From Hexactinellida sp. DTS-2022 (lineage: Eukaryota; Porifera; Hexactinellida): a stretch of 64,000 bases of DNA. The first letter of the stretch is position 1; each line of letters starts with the position of its first letter. The DNA lies in NCBI GenBank assembly GCA_028753945.1, contig JAPNXP010000017.1:682001-746000 (forward strand), given 5' to 3'. The position numbers were made by a program, and so were the translations under genes. The notes below the pieces were generated by a model. It did not search any database and was not told the origin of the DNA. It was given only the letters and a program-made list of their open reading frames with translations. Of this stretch, positions 33,291 through 45,114 are shown piece by piece.

Positions 33291-35317
33291 CCCATAATAC
33301 TAGGTTCATTCAACCCAACATGGTTGATAGGACTGTTTCTGTCGATTTATGTCTGAAAGTAAATAATTTTTTTATCTGTATCCACCTAGTTCGATGGACT
33401 AGTATACCCCTTTCAATAAATTCAATTAATGATATTCGACAAATTGAATCTATACTGCATGAAATCTACTTAAAATATGTCTCTGATTCTAGTTGTAACT
33501 CATATTCATACCATATTCCTCTTGCCAAAAAACATATTATGTTGTTGATGATTTAGCGCGTATCAACGGACCTACATACAATTCTTCAGATTTAGCTAAG
33601 CTTCAATTTATCCTCTGTCAATTAGATAATACATTTATTCCTAAAAATTGGCGATTTACAATACCTTCAGGTCTGTTTATTGTGAAATTTTTTTATTATG
33701 AACAAGCCCTACGGTCCCAATTGACAGCATACATAGGGTTTGTATTAAGTTGAGTTCGCTTATTATGATCTATATCTTTTATGAACACAATTTTTGGTCC
33801 TTTGAATGTTCATAATATAAGAACCAGACTTTATAATTACACAAATTATGTCCATTAAGGCTATCTCATTTCTCCAGTTTGTTATATTTATCTTCAGGGT
33901 AGAATCCATACATTAGATAAGTTGTATTCTTCCTTCGGTCTTGAAAGTGATTTTTGCACTTATCTCACCCAGGCTACATCTTGCTTTAGTTCCGAGGGAA
34001 AAAATGTCATAATTCAAATGGATGAAATCCATCTTAAATCTGATATTGCTTATAAAGGGGGGGGGGAATATTTGCACCAAATTTAAACCCTGAGGATCCG
34101 ACGAGAACTGTATTCGCGATTATGGTGTCTAGTTTGCATAGGAAATGGTCTTGTATTACCCGTTTGTTACCATGTGCAACTATCTCTGCTAAAAATTATT
34201 TCCCACTATCAAATCCTATATAATCAATATTGAGCATTGTGGTTTAAAGGTCCAATAATTTCTACCGAAAACTACCCATTGAATGTAAACCTCTTTAAAT
34301 TGTTTTCTCTCAGTGGAGAGCTGGAAACTAGAGTACCCCATCCTTTTGATTAAAATAGACCGCTCTTCCTTTCATTTGATTTTGTTCATATATTGAAAAG
34401 TATACGCAATAATTGGTTAAATCAATTTTTGTTGATAAAACATTACGTTTTCCAAATTTTGAACACATTGAGATTAATAAATGCAGCTACCCCCTTAGTG
34501 CCCATTCAGCTTCCTTTCAAGATGTACGCCTTCTCTACAATTTTGAAAGAAACAGTCTAGCAAAACTAGCCCCTCACTTGACTGTAAAAGCTTGTTTTCC
34601 TTCTAGTTTAGAAAGGCAAAATGTCAAATTGGTTTTGAAGGTTGTTAGCGAACTTACACTATCTGCTCTTGAAATACAAAATGAAAGCCGTCCGGAGTAT
34701 CGTAATAATACATCTAGTTTCGTAAGTATCCTTCTTGCTCTTTGGAAAATATTCAATATCAATACGCCGTTCAAATGGACCCGTTTAAATGATAGCCTCT
34801 CTAGACCGTTGATCTTAAACGATGAACGATTTATATTTTTGACACGTATAGTATTTTTGGCTAGATGCTTGGCAGGATTTACCTGACAAAACGGGTAAAT
34901 TGAGTAAACAAACGTATACTAGTTTTAGACACGCCTGTACTGCCTTACCACATAACTAACCATCTAACTCAATATTGTGGCTTTTCTTTCTTAACCTTTC
35001 AAACTGACCCGTTGGAACACCATTTTGGACTCTACCGTATGCTGTCGGGTTCGAATTACCATATTTCTTACCTTCAGATTCTTGAAACCTAGCGTCGTCT
35101 TAAACTTTCTAGTATATTAAACATGTTTGCAGACCAACAAGACTCTTTCCAATCGATTCAGACATTTATAAAGTCTTTCTCTTCCCCCTCTGTTACATTT
35201 AGTGATGATGAAATAGTTGTAGTGCCTTTTCTTGATGAAATTGGCGATCTATCATCAATTGAATGCTCTAAACAAATCCTTCAGTCGTTAGCTTTTATCG
35301 CAGGTTATACGGTCCAT

Positions 35318-35367
35318 CAGTGGCGTAGCCAGCCCCGAGTGATTTCCCGGGCCTGGCTACGCCACTG
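35318..35367. mobile_element. Tiny hAT-type MITE (50 bp) in a transposase gene
   Basis: CAGTGGCGTAGCCAG at the left and CTGGCTACGCCACTG at the right form perfect 15-bp TIRs with about 20 bp between them. The flanks CGGTCCAT (35310-35317) and GGGTCCAT (35368-35375) are a near-exact 8-bp duplication. It splits the conserved AGYTVHQ motif of the P-like transposase, which resumes right after as a paired-cysteine segment. Confidence 0.85.
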
Positions 35368-36055
35368 GGGTCCATAAGTTCTTAAAAAGATCTCAGGAAT
35401 GTCATGTATGCACTGATACTTTAACTTATGATAAATAATTTGTTTTTGATGTTGAATCACATACTGAGTTTAAGCTCTTGCAATTAACAGATCGTGGCGG
35501 ACTTAAGGATCCGTCTGAGCCTGTTCTTATTTCAGTTACAACTTTATGGAAGATATTGATTGCATAGAAAAACTACAACTCTGTGCTTCAATTAGGTATC
35601 GATAAAGTAAATTTAAAAAATTCTCATTAATTATTGTTTATCATTACATAATAATTATTGTTGTTAGCACTTAATTTCTTTATATTTGTATCTTAGATTT
35701 TTCGCTATCAAGCATACTAATTGTCAAGTGATGTGAATTTGAGAGAGAGAGGGAGAGTGAGAGGAGTTCCAAGACAGTGTTGTGTATTACAGTACTTTAT
35801 ATGTTTGTATTTTGTATGTATGGCAACTTATTTTACATTAAAATATATTAATTCCAAATAAATGTATGGGTTTATTCTTCACAGGATATACTGGGTTGGG
35901 AAATATTTTACTTGAGATGCACTTAGTGCTTTTATGTTCACTCCCCATAAGATTATTATATTCATAAAGTCCATCTATTACCGCATCCATGATGCATCTA
36001 CTGTTAGGCCTTATTTAGAGTAGGCTATGGTCAAACCTTTTAATTGTGTACAATA

Positions 36056-36514
36056 TAATGTACTCCGATATTTTGTCCACTTAGTGCATACAGATGGAAA
36101 TTATGTAAGTCTATTTTCTATTGTTGTCCGATCCTAGGTAGAATTTTGTATTTGCATCCCTTATACTGTATTGTTATTGAAATTCCCTCAAACACTGACT
36201 ATAGCTAAAGCAGCCTTCCCATTTGAGTTGAACTAGCTTTCAAGCTTGTAGGATGTATAGAAATTCAAAAAATAAGGAATAACAGTATTCTCGACTTAAA
36301 ATCAAAACGTGGCTTAAAATTGGAGTTAGTAAGGAATAGGTATTTGGGTTGTAGATAGGCACTTTAACTGTATTATTTACATATAACTTTCCGCTTATTT
36401 AGATGCTTTTGACATATCTATATGGCTTTTTCCAAGATATTTGCATTATGATATCTATTTAAAAAAATTTGCAATAAGTTTAATCTTTCGCTTTTTCACT
36501 ATGAAATGTATTAT
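36056..36514. other. Stretch without a recognised gene
   Basis: AT-rich sequence between the third P-like copy and the TTAA element. I see no coding frame or repeat. Confidence 0.4.
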
Positions 36515-36518
36515 TTAA

Positions 36519-37745
36519 GGATGCTTGCCGCCAAATTATCCGGTATTTAACTTCAAAAATTTAAGTGTTGATTATTGTGAAATAACATGCAAAAATAACC
36601 CGGAATTCTGTTGGAAGTGCAAATTTTCAAAAATCTAGAATATTTTTGCTCAAAAGTGCATTATTAGTGACGTCATTTTTGATGACATCGGTGATTATGT
36701 GAACATTCCTCACATTTATCACCATTGATGGTTATTTATGTGCATTTTGATACTAATATCAGTTCATATATTACTAATATGCATCAACGGCACGGTGGAA
36801 TTCATATGGAGAATGTATATTTGAGGTTATGGGTTCGAATCTCAATGGTGACTATCATTTTATTATTCTGGGATATACAGCAATTCAATTGAAAGATTCC
36901 ACACATATACATGGTGCATGTTCATAGTAGTTCAAAACATTGCTGGAATGAACTTTCTGTTGAATTTCGAACAATTCTCACAGCCGATTACATCAAATTC
37001 CTTTTCCAGCCGGTGTCCCAAAATAAAGTGGACTTGCATAAATGGATATATATCAAGTCATTTAGTTACGAACAATGACTGAATACATGTAAAGCTTATC
37101 GTACGAATAAAAGCTTACATACTCGTTCCATACAGGGATGAAACACCTTGTAATATCTTAGTTAGAGAGTGTTTTATTCGGAAAAACTTTGACCCTTAAT
37201 AACTCAAAACAGAGATTTCTGACCTTTGACCAATTGTTTTTTATAAAATACATATCAAAAGTCGCCAAAAATTTGGCACATATTAGTATATAACGGTTAC
37301 TATATATTTGACCTTGATTGAACAAAACGAACTTATATTGCGTGACATGTCCAAGAAAAATTGGCTAAAAATCGATCTTTTCGAACTAATGTCCGCATGT
37401 TTAGGGTATTTATATCCAAAATAAATATTTGTTAACGGATCAGTCTGAAAATGGTCAATTTTCTTCCTATAGTAGTGCTGTATATACTCAGCAAATTTTA
37501 GAACTTGAGCTCTAACAGTTTTTATGATAATATTCAACGCCTATACAATATTTAGTATTACGGAGATAGGAAGCCATCCGCCACGTAATATGATGGAATT
37601 CTGAAAATTGCTCATAAAAAGTTCAAAAGTCATGATTATATGCTTAGTTGGGCTATTACAGGCAATAATGGAGAATTTCAGCTCAATATCCAAAATAATC
37701 GTAAAACTACCCATAGGGCTAAGACACTTTTGGCGGCAAGCATCC
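36519..37745. mobile_element. TTAA-flanked non-autonomous element, 1.2 kb
   Basis: Perfect inverted termini GGATGCTTGCCGCCAAA (left from 36519, right ending 37745) with TTAA on each side (36515-36518, 37746-37749). The interior carries no recognised protein; the 84-codon minus-strand frame at 37283-37537 has no known domain. Termini differ from the TTAA element at 16985. Confidence 0.85.
36787..36860 (+). tRNA. tRNA-like segment (possible pol III promoter), pseudo
   Basis: GGTTCGAATC at about 36830 matches the pol III B box, with a weaker A-box-like GGCACGGTGGA about 40 bases upstream. I could not fold a full cloverleaf with acceptor pairing, so a tRNA-derived SINE head or decayed tRNA is more likely than a working tRNA. 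Confidence 0.25.
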
Positions 37746-37911
37746 TTAACATTGACGGAAAGATGGTCGCTAGAAATTTAAAGAGATCTTGAAAAATTAT
37801 TCCTGATGAAAAGATTGTCATGGGAATTAATGACCGCAGAAAAGATTGTGTTAAAGATCAATCATCAACTCTTGATATTTCACTCATTGTTATGATGATG
37901 TCACTTTTTAT

Positions 37912-38166
37912 CAATGGCGGATTCTTAAAAAAATTCTGGAGGGACAAAATTTAACTTATCAGTGCTACTTTTTGATTCCATTATAGAATACTACACAGTA
38001 CACATACTAAACTACAATTTGTCCATGCTAGCTAATACGTGTTCATCCTATTAGGATTTCCAATAAATTATATAATCTTGTTCACTAATTAATTTCAGTT
38101 ATTCTAATGTTGAAAAACTGGGTTGGGGGGTCAATTGCCCCCCCCCCCCCAGGTATCCGCCGTTCC
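37912..38166. mobile_element. MITE with GGCGGAT ends and C-run
   Basis: The left side starts near GGCGGATTC and the right ends at ATCCGCC, inverted, with GGGGGG and a 14-base C-run near the right end. No clear target duplication. Confidence 0.45.
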
Positions 38167-38889
38167 TTTTTATAATTTGTTATTGTCTTAACGATCACAT
38201 GTTTAGTTTTGACACCATAACATTTGGTTATTTAAGGAAAAATAACTGCATCTTGAAGTTTGAATTCACATTTACGTATTAACTTTATTTCCTTTCCAAT
38301 TCCTGTACTTTTGAATTTATTATTAAACAAGAGCTGGAGAATTTTCAGGCATCTTGAAAGTGGGAATGTGTTCTTTTCAGCCCCACCGCGCGGGTCAGAT
38401 ATCACTCCCGCACCAATATACTAATTATTGTTCTTATTCCACCTACATTTCAAAGTAAGGGCCACTGTTCGTTGCAAATTTTGTGGTAGGATTAACTGTT
38501 ACACACTTTAAAATAGCCATTATCAACATTTAAAAAATCAGAAACTATGACAAGTATTATTAATTTATTACCCAACGATTGCATTTTTATCAATAAGCTT
38601 TCACAAATTATAATATTTGCTCATATAATTATTAACTATGTCGTCATCAAATAATGAGATGCCGCCCGCATCCTCCGATAGACTTCTGAAACAATATTAT
38701 CATTAACATTGGCCAAGTAAAATTACTTTTGCACCCGGGTGCTGAACAACTGTTCGGCATTTTGAGAAAATAAGCTAGTATTTAGTTAAATAAATTATCA
38801 AAGTCGATAGGTGGTAACGAAATAATATTTAAACCTGATGGTTGGTCAAAACTACTAAAAGTAAAAGTTGTGGTTTATTATTATCTCCC

Positions 38890-38965
38890 ATCTACTAGTG
38901 CATCCCTGGTGCCGAAATTTAAAGTAGTAGTCAGGCCTTATATTGAGTAGGCTATGGCCAAAGGT
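38890..38965 (-). repeat. Solo terminal repeat of P-like family I
   Basis: Contains TACTAGTGCATCCCTG, GTCAGGCCTTATATTGAGTA and GGCTATGGCC in the same order as the right end of the element at 32015-36055. Confidence 0.6.
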
Positions 38966-39332
38966 TGCCTTTGCATGTGTAAATGATTGTGGAATTAAAT
39001 GATGCTTTTATTCTTCCGGCTATAGGTTGCGAATTTTTTAGGTCTGTCAATCCTTACCTAGGACAAATTATTATAACGTATATATATATTTCTCCATTAA
39101 TGCTGATATTCGGAATCAGCATAAATTTTCCAACAATATGAGCTATCATTTGATCATATAATTACACTTTATTCCCCTAGCAACTAAAAAACATTGGAAT
39201 GCGAACACATTCCATCTACCTTATCGAGTGACCCCTACTCTTGTTCCGATCTTAATTATGTGCCTAATTATGCATATATTAACCTACCAAATGCTCGTTC
39301 TAGCCAAAGTTCCATTGTGATAATTGCAAAAA

Positions 39333-39370
39333 ACCTTTCATTCCCTGCTGCCAAGCAGGGAATGAAAGGT
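39333..39370. repeat. Perfect 17-bp hairpin
   Basis: Arms 39333-39349 and 39354-39370 (starting ACCTTTCATTCCC) are perfectly complementary around the 4-base loop GCCA. Confidence 0.9.
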
Positions 39371-39516
39371 TTACGAACGGACTGAATAAACCCAATTAAG
39401 TTCATCGCAAATTGACGCACGTTAGTTCGTTCACATTTACCTCCTAACTTCAACCCACCAGCGTTCGTTCAACGGGCTGACCCGCGTTGGTTCAGTTCGT
39501 TCAGTTCAGATTAGTG

Positions 39517-39713
39517 CAGGGTCTTTTTTAAGGTTGAGACCTTGGTGCAACTCAGCGCGGCCTTGGTGTAACTCAATACTGTATCGGCCGCGGCCGACCC
39601 TTAATCGTGGTGTAACTCAACACTGCAGAGCCGCTGCCGACCCGAATCGTGGTGTAATTCAAAAAAATCTTGGTGCAAATTTTACACCAAGATCGGCCTT
39701 GAAAAAAACCCTG
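39517..39713. mobile_element. hAT-type MITE with CTTGGTGTAACTCAA units
   Basis: 197 bp; CAGGGTCTTTTTTAAGG at the left, CCTTGAAAAAAACCCTG at the right, with an exact 8-bp duplication GATTAGTG (39509-39516, 39714-39721). The interior has four diverged units of TGGTGTAACTCAA. It sits inside an older GTTCGTTCAGTTCAG-type repeat. Confidence 0.9.
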
Positions 39714-39721
39714 GATTAGTG

Positions 39722-41684
39722 GGTAGTGGTGGTTACTAGGTATGGCAAACATATATTAGTAGTAATCTATTTATATTTACTTTAGTAGCGATGTAATTAT
39801 ATTTTACATATTGATTAATGATACATTTATTCATAATATAACATTGTTCAATTTGTTCTTTCAGTTAGTTGAACTCCCGTTCAGACAACCCAGGATTTTG
39901 TTCATTTCAAGTTCAATAAGTTCGTTCGTGGAACTTTCATCCCCTGATACCAAATTTTCCAAAAATCAACTCGATTGGGTATATACATGCACAACAAAAA
40001 TTGATCTACAGTCACATTACTTACTTGTGTAACAGCTAATCGGTTGAACGTGGGGACAAGTGTAAGATAATAAATGATCAGAAAAAATTCACAGTTACTT
40101 CCGTGTACTGTAAAACTTTTTCGTGGACAGGGAGTATCCACGAAAATTATAAAGAAGAGAAACTAGTCACAGACAAAAGCATTCAACCACACCAATTTCA
40201 TTACCACCATTGGCCATATAATAAGTGATACCATAAATTTATCTACTTCAAATATTTAAAATCTCTGAATAACAAGTTCGTCATGCACTCAATTGAAAAT
40301 TAATCATCTTCAATTTTTTGGTAATACAGTAGATGTCGGATATAAGAACACTATGTTGGAAAACGGTTGCCATCTACCCTATATAATTTATGTTGGTTAT
40401 AAGAACATGCCGGTTAAAAGCACATCAAGTGCAGTTCCCGACGATGTGCTTATAAACCAGTGGGCAAACCAGGGGAAATAGAGTTATTTGTCAACACCCT
40501 TGGATTACGAACTTTAATATTTTTTCAGATTCACCATTGTTTCAAACTTAGAAATACTAATTTTCGAAGTCCTATACTATCGGGGTAACGAATAATATGT
40601 ATTGGAATGACTGTTCTAAATATATTTTCTACCAATATATAAATTCTGTTGTAATATTAAGATCGTAATCAAACTTGTACGATTTCTACCCATATGATGA
40701 TTCATACTATCAACATGTAATTTATATCAAGACTCAAGATTGTAACTTCTTGATGTCATTGCTGTAAAAACAATTTCATTGTGGAATTGAAGCTAAATTT
40801 ACAAAATCTTATGGAAGGATTTATGGATTTCGGACGGAATTTATTTGGCATTTTTGTTCAAAACATTAGGTGCTCGGTCGTGGTCACATATTCTAATGCT
40901 TTTAAATGTTACATAGACATATTAGCAAAAATTTATATTAGTTTGGCATCCGCCCAAACCCGCCCCGGAATGATTTTTTTCAATTTACCATTGTCCCCTC
41001 AGAAAATTCATATAATTTAAATTGAATTTCTCCACTATTTATCCAATTAATTTAGTTTTTGTCTTCCATTAACTGATAGTGATAATGAATAACAAAGCAG
41101 TTTATGATATTTTTAATTCAAATCTCTCAATCAGCATACCAAGTTAGAAATTCATCCATGCTTTTGAATTTCAGTAAATAATTTTAAGAGATCCGGAAGA
41201 AATTTAGGCGCTAGCAATGTTCCATATTATACAACTATGCTGCCTAAAACTATCTAGGGATTTCCCAAGAGTAATTGCACCTGCGACAGTTACACTCAAC
41301 ATCCATCTACCCTTTCTATAAATTCAATGAGATATAGAATACCTGGGATAAGACTAACATTTCAATTATTTTACCCAAGTTTAAGATGTATTATCAATAA
41401 TCATGGGTGATTAATATATGATTGTTATAAAACCAAAATATAATAAATAATGAATTTGCCATTGATCGTCCAAAACTACTGTTAGGAGACTACATATATC
41501 ATTTTTATGATTCCATTCGGTTTGCAGCTACCTATAACCTATATGTAAATAATACTTCATTAGAGTCTATCTAGCATAGTTTTCCTATTTCCACTTATAC
41601 CCCTGAAATTGCCCACTGTGAAACGGCATCCACTGTATTTCCAAATTATCGAGATAATGAGCTCATTAAATAAATGTCTCCAAA
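39722..41684. other. Long stretch without a recognised gene
   Basis: AT-rich. A pogo-like MITE end (ACAGTAGATGTCGGATATAAG, 40325 on) with a partly inverted GTTATAAGAACATGCCGG block forms the small frame at 40293-40481, and a short hairpin lies around 40110-40150. I see nothing else with structure. Confidence 0.4.
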
Positions 41685-41812
41685 TTATTACTGTGCCGAC
41701 TATACTATAGTATAGTGGCCCAGTTCTAATCTTACTGCCTTGGTTATTATTATTACTGTACCGACTATACTATAGTATAGTGGCCCAGTATTGGTCTTAG
41801 TGCTTTGGTTAG
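41685..41812. repeat. Tandem duplication of about 62 bp
   Basis: Two adjacent copies contain CCGACTATACTATAGTATAG, then TGGCCCAGT and CTT.GTGCYTTGGTTA. The palindrome ACTATACTATAGTATAGT is in each. A distant inverted relative is at about 19130-19190. Confidence 0.75.
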
Positions 41813-42504
41813 TTGTTATTCTTTATCCGTAGCCTCTCCACAGAATAGAGTTTTATTTACTAAGAGCCCAAATTTTCAGGATATGTGTCTCATGGGTTAC
41901 AGATGTGCACCTGGGGTCACGATTTTTGATTACATTTTTATGGACACATATTTGCACCTGTTTAATATTAAAACAGGCACAATAAATAGTACCCGAATAT
42001 TCAATCTATAGGCATTCGAATTCTACACCTTTTCACAGTGCACGAATTTCAAATTGTACTTAGTTTGTGCCACAATTGAGTTGCAAGTTTCCTTTGTTTA
42101 CTAACACTTCAGTTCAATTGAAAGTGATAAATCTAATTCTATTGTTTTAATTTGTAATTAATTTATTGATTTAACTTGTTAAATCTTTCACTATTGTTTC
42201 AACTTGCGATAATTATATTGATTCAACTTGTGAATTCGAGCTGGCTTCTATAGAATTGTAGTATTACTATACAATGAAGTAAATAAAATAAAATAATATA
42301 TGGAATTTGTTGACTTTACTCAACTCACCGTGGATAACATTGATAAAATAAATAACTAATAATATAATTTATTATCAATACATAAAGAATGAATGGCATT
42401 AAACTCAAGATCGTTTATGATAGAAACAAACTTCAAATTTATCTACCGTTCCTTGTGACTCGGACCAATTAACAAATAGTTCTTGACGCCTTGAGGCGTT
42501 GATG

Positions 42505-42650
42505 ACTTGGCGGAAAAAAATCCCAAATTGCAGCCTGTTCCTTTGGAGGCACTATCAATAAACCACCATCAAAATATAGTGCCACCAAAGTAACATGCGT
42601 CGGCACAGGCTGCAATTTTGGATTTTTTTTATCTGCTACACTTCTGTAGC
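42505..42650. repeat. Long imperfect palindrome (foldback MITE)
   Basis: AAAAATCCCAAATTGCAGCC and CCTTTGGAGGCACTAT at the left pair with ATAGTGCCACCAAAG and GGCTGCAATTTTGGATTTTT at the right, leaving a loop of about 25 bases. Confidence 0.75.
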
Positions 42651-42951
42651 ATTTCGATACCTGTTTCAATCAGGGCCTTATCAATTGGTAAAGCAAATCA
42701 GCTTGATTAATATTGGGCTTGACTACTTATAATGGTTTCCGACGCTCCTGAATAGTTTCGCTATTATCATAATAATGATAACGCAAATATTTAATCTGAT
42801 CAATTAAATAATATACAAAATAACGAAATAATTATTTATTAGAAAGTGTCAATAAATATATTCTCTTGGTAACAGTCAATTTACTCGTATGTACGTATAT
42901 ATATATATAAATGAAAAAATTAATCATATTGAATATAATAACAAATCAGCA

Positions 42952-43455
42952 TCAATGTGAGGGAGCTCCTTTCTCTATTAAATTTAATAATTTGTTGGTT
43001 GTTCTTTTCGTAAAAGAAGTTTTGCAATTGAATAAAGCATTGAGTTGGGATAAAGAATATTCTTTATGTTCTTGAATCCATTTATCTAATTCGTCTTCAT
43101 CTAGATAGAAAGCATGTATATAATCTTCGACAAAGCCTTTATTAGAAACCTTCATTTTGCAGTTTTTTTCAATATTAACAACTAATTCTCTAAAATCAAA
43201 CAACATTAATGCACGTCCTTGGTGTGTACATTTTTTTCCAGTTGCAAATCCCTCTACAAGTAGTATATTCGTAAGAGAAGAACATTCCTCTAGTATCATA
43301 TTCCTTACAAAACTAGGAATAGGGATAGACAGAGAAACTTTTTCCATATTATAAGATATGGACTCAAACTCTTTAATTATTAAATCGATATAAGTATTAT
43401 GATGCGATGATAATTCTTTTATATCCCATTTAGTTTGTACCATCTTTTGAAGGAT
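42952..43455 (-). CDS. VPS50: VPS50 (syndetin/CCDC132) homologue, last exon
   Basis: This 504-base open stretch (167 codons plus stop) matches the C terminus of VPS50/syndetin, the EARP-specific subunit that tethers endosomal vesicles for recycling. Recognisable blocks in order: KMVQTKWDIKEL, HHNTYIDLIIKEFE, ILLVEGFATGKKC, GRALMLFDFRELV, FVEDYIHAFYLDEDEL, KWIQEHKEYSLSQLNALF, with a basic end. An AG acceptor lies at 43456-43457, and the phase joins exactly to the exon ending at 58052, giving YDQ|ILQKMVQTKWD across the junction. No frameshift or stop interrupts it, unlike every transposon gene nearby, so it looks functional. The ATG at 43443 is internal, not the protein start. The family identification is from remembered family features and needs a search to confirm paralogue level. 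Confidence 0.85.
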   Translation of the reverse strand: MLQKMVQTKWDIKELSSHHNTYIDLIIKEFESISYNMEKVSLSIPIPSFVRNMILEECSSLTNILLVEGFATGKKCTHQGRALMLFDFRELVVNIEKNCKMKVSNKGFVEDYIHAFYLDEDELDKWIQEHKEYSLSQLNALFNCKTSFTKRTTNKLLNLIEKGAPSH

Positions 43456-43675
43456 CTATGTTATAAGATTGTGGATATACCATTGCAAAGACAAATACTA
43501 ATGAACTGGGGCGAATTAGCCCACAAGGTTGGCTATGGCCAGAACTTAAGTTAAATGTATATAAAACACATCAGATTAAGATGATCAGAGGAATATAGAT
43601 TTTTTCTATTCTCGACATGGGAATTCAAATTTATTATTTGTGAATATATATATTATTTAAATCTAGATTTTTGTG

Positions 43676-43810
43676 TGTTTTGTCCGGATTGTAATAAAGT
43701 GATGGGGAATAGAAACCGCATTTATAATTGAGATAGAGACTAAGTTCCAAATGTTATAATATGTAAACAAATGTTACAATAAGCTAAAAATATCCATAGA
43801 AATATAATTT
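43676..43810. repeat. Helitron fragment, second family
   Basis: GTGTGTTTTGTCCGGATTG followed by TAATAAAGTGATGGGGAAT matches the 5' region of the element at 17119-17630. Confidence 0.5.
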
Positions 43811-43825
43811 AGTTTCTTAGATATA

Positions 43826-44009
43826 CAGCCGACTCCGCTTGATAGAGTCACCGGTTAATTGATTTCACTGCTTGATCGGGTCAAAATTTCACAGGAATTA
43901 TAAGACGGAATTATACATTTAGCTTAAAATATTTTAAGTTAATAGATTTCTCCGCTTAATCGGGTCAAAGCGGCCTGATCCCGAGGTGTCTATTAAGCGT
44001 AAACGACTG
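43826..44009. mobile_element. pogo/Tigger-type MITE
   Basis: 184 bp; CAGCCGACTCCGCTTGATAG at the left and a CTATTAAGC...AACGACTG right end, flanked by TA. The CCGCTTAATCGGGTCAAA block occurs twice inside. Confidence 0.75.
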
Positions 44010-44165
44010 TATTCTTAAATAATATGGAACCAATCTATTTACTTGGCATATGATTGATTTCAATAATTTCCTGAATTTAGTAATCCTTGGACCAATCTAA
44101 ACGCCATGGGGCTAAGTCGCCCCAGTTTACGGTATTCAACGTAACTTATTTTTATGTTAATTAAA

Positions 44166-44455
44166 CTAGAGCGCTCGCTTGTTAGGTCGCTTCGTGGCAA
44201 ATCACAACCACACAACAACCGCTTCGCGGCTGAAGTGTGGTTGCATTTTCTTAATGGTAATTAAAACTTAATAAGCCTAAAATAGTAAATTTGTTGACTT
44301 CAAAGATATTGGTTATCAGGTGTGGCCAACATGTCGCATAATTAGTGTACATGTTCTGTTAAATTTTCAGATAATTATCCATTATCATGAATTATGAGCA
44401 ATTAAGTGAATTTCCACACTTCTCATATGGGAATTTAAAGTGAGCGAGCGCAATT
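44166..44455 (-). mobile_element. Helitron fragment D (3' half)
   Basis: CTAGAGCGCTCGCTTG at 44166 and the AACCGCTTCGCGG hairpin identify the inverted 3' end of the family at 11667. The copy decays near 44455. Confidence 0.55.
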
Positions 44456-45114
44456 TAAATCTAGGCGCGCGCAAAAAATTCTGGATGAATCCAGGTGGTC
44501 AGTATAAATAATTTGCTTCTAGCTGCGTCCCTCCGCTTATATTTTGTATATCTTCAGAATACGAGTACCATCCTACCTCATTTCCTCTAGTATAACCATG
44601 AGCTTGGAATCAATTAGAGTACAGTGGCTTCAAAAATTATAAATCAATCGAAAACATACTTGACCCAAAAAAGTACCATCGAATTATATCAACTTTATAG
44701 TTCAAATTTCGGGTTTGATCAATATAAAATATTTTTCTTATGCTTACACATGGTATAGCAGTTTATCTTGTTCATTTTAATCAAACATGCACAAATTTAT
44801 CTTATCGATTTCAATTTTAACAGTGGATCAAACTCAACCCCCAAAATTATTCAAAATTCATAAATCGAAATTTCAAAAAAGTACATAATAGTACACCGAG
44901 AATTTAAAAATTATTGATCAATGTAGCTATAACTAATATGAAATGTTACCTTTCGAAACAGTGCGCAACAATAAATATTTTTACAGAATTCATCATTGAA
45001 TTTCGATGCTATGAAATTCCAAGATAGTTTTTCGATATAATGTAGCGAACAAACGTCTAATAACGGAACAGTGGTCCCTTAAGGAGAAAACACTTAGCCT
45101 AAGGATCGAACTAA
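44456..45114. other. Intron sequence without a recognised gene
   Basis: AT-rich sequence between the Helitron fragment and the Penelope-like element. I see nothing in it. Confidence 0.4.

Larger units (their letters stand above)
32283..35575 (+). pseudogene. P-element-like (THAP9-type) transposase, copy 3
   Basis: I place the start at ATG 32283, because MPSSCSAPGCRSNY is where THAP domains begin; an upstream in-frame ATG (32232) only adds a hydrophobic tail. The finger has C-x4-C, a tryptophan (LQAWKRALH) and CVKHF (C-x2-H). Downstream frames hold RLSYDAKAEELMNQ, SLPDNWLV, a MITE, QIESILHEIYLKYV, then TLDKLYSSFGLESDF, QMDEIHLKSDIAYKG (first catalytic acid), KWSCITRLLPC, LAKLAPHLTVKACFP, TFQTDPLEHHFGLYRMLSGS and PFLDEIGDLSSIE. 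CAG|GTCTG at 33670 and TTATCTTCAG|GG at 33897 look like a true 227-bp intron. A 10-G run at 34058-34067 shifts the frame after IAYKG. Several stops make it inactive. Confidence 0.85.
32015..36055 (+). mobile_element. P-element-like transposon, family I, copy 3
   Basis: The left end (32025-32100, containing ATAGCCTACTC, AGGCCTAACAGTAG and a TAATAGATGG block) and the right end (35985-36055, the same blocks inverted) enclose a THAP transposase gene of about 3.3 kb. Insertions at 32788-33290 and 35318-35367 add about 0.57 kb. Solo ends of this family occur at 12661 and 38890-38965, and a fourth copy starts near 62690. The exact outer bases are not resolved. Confidence 0.75.
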
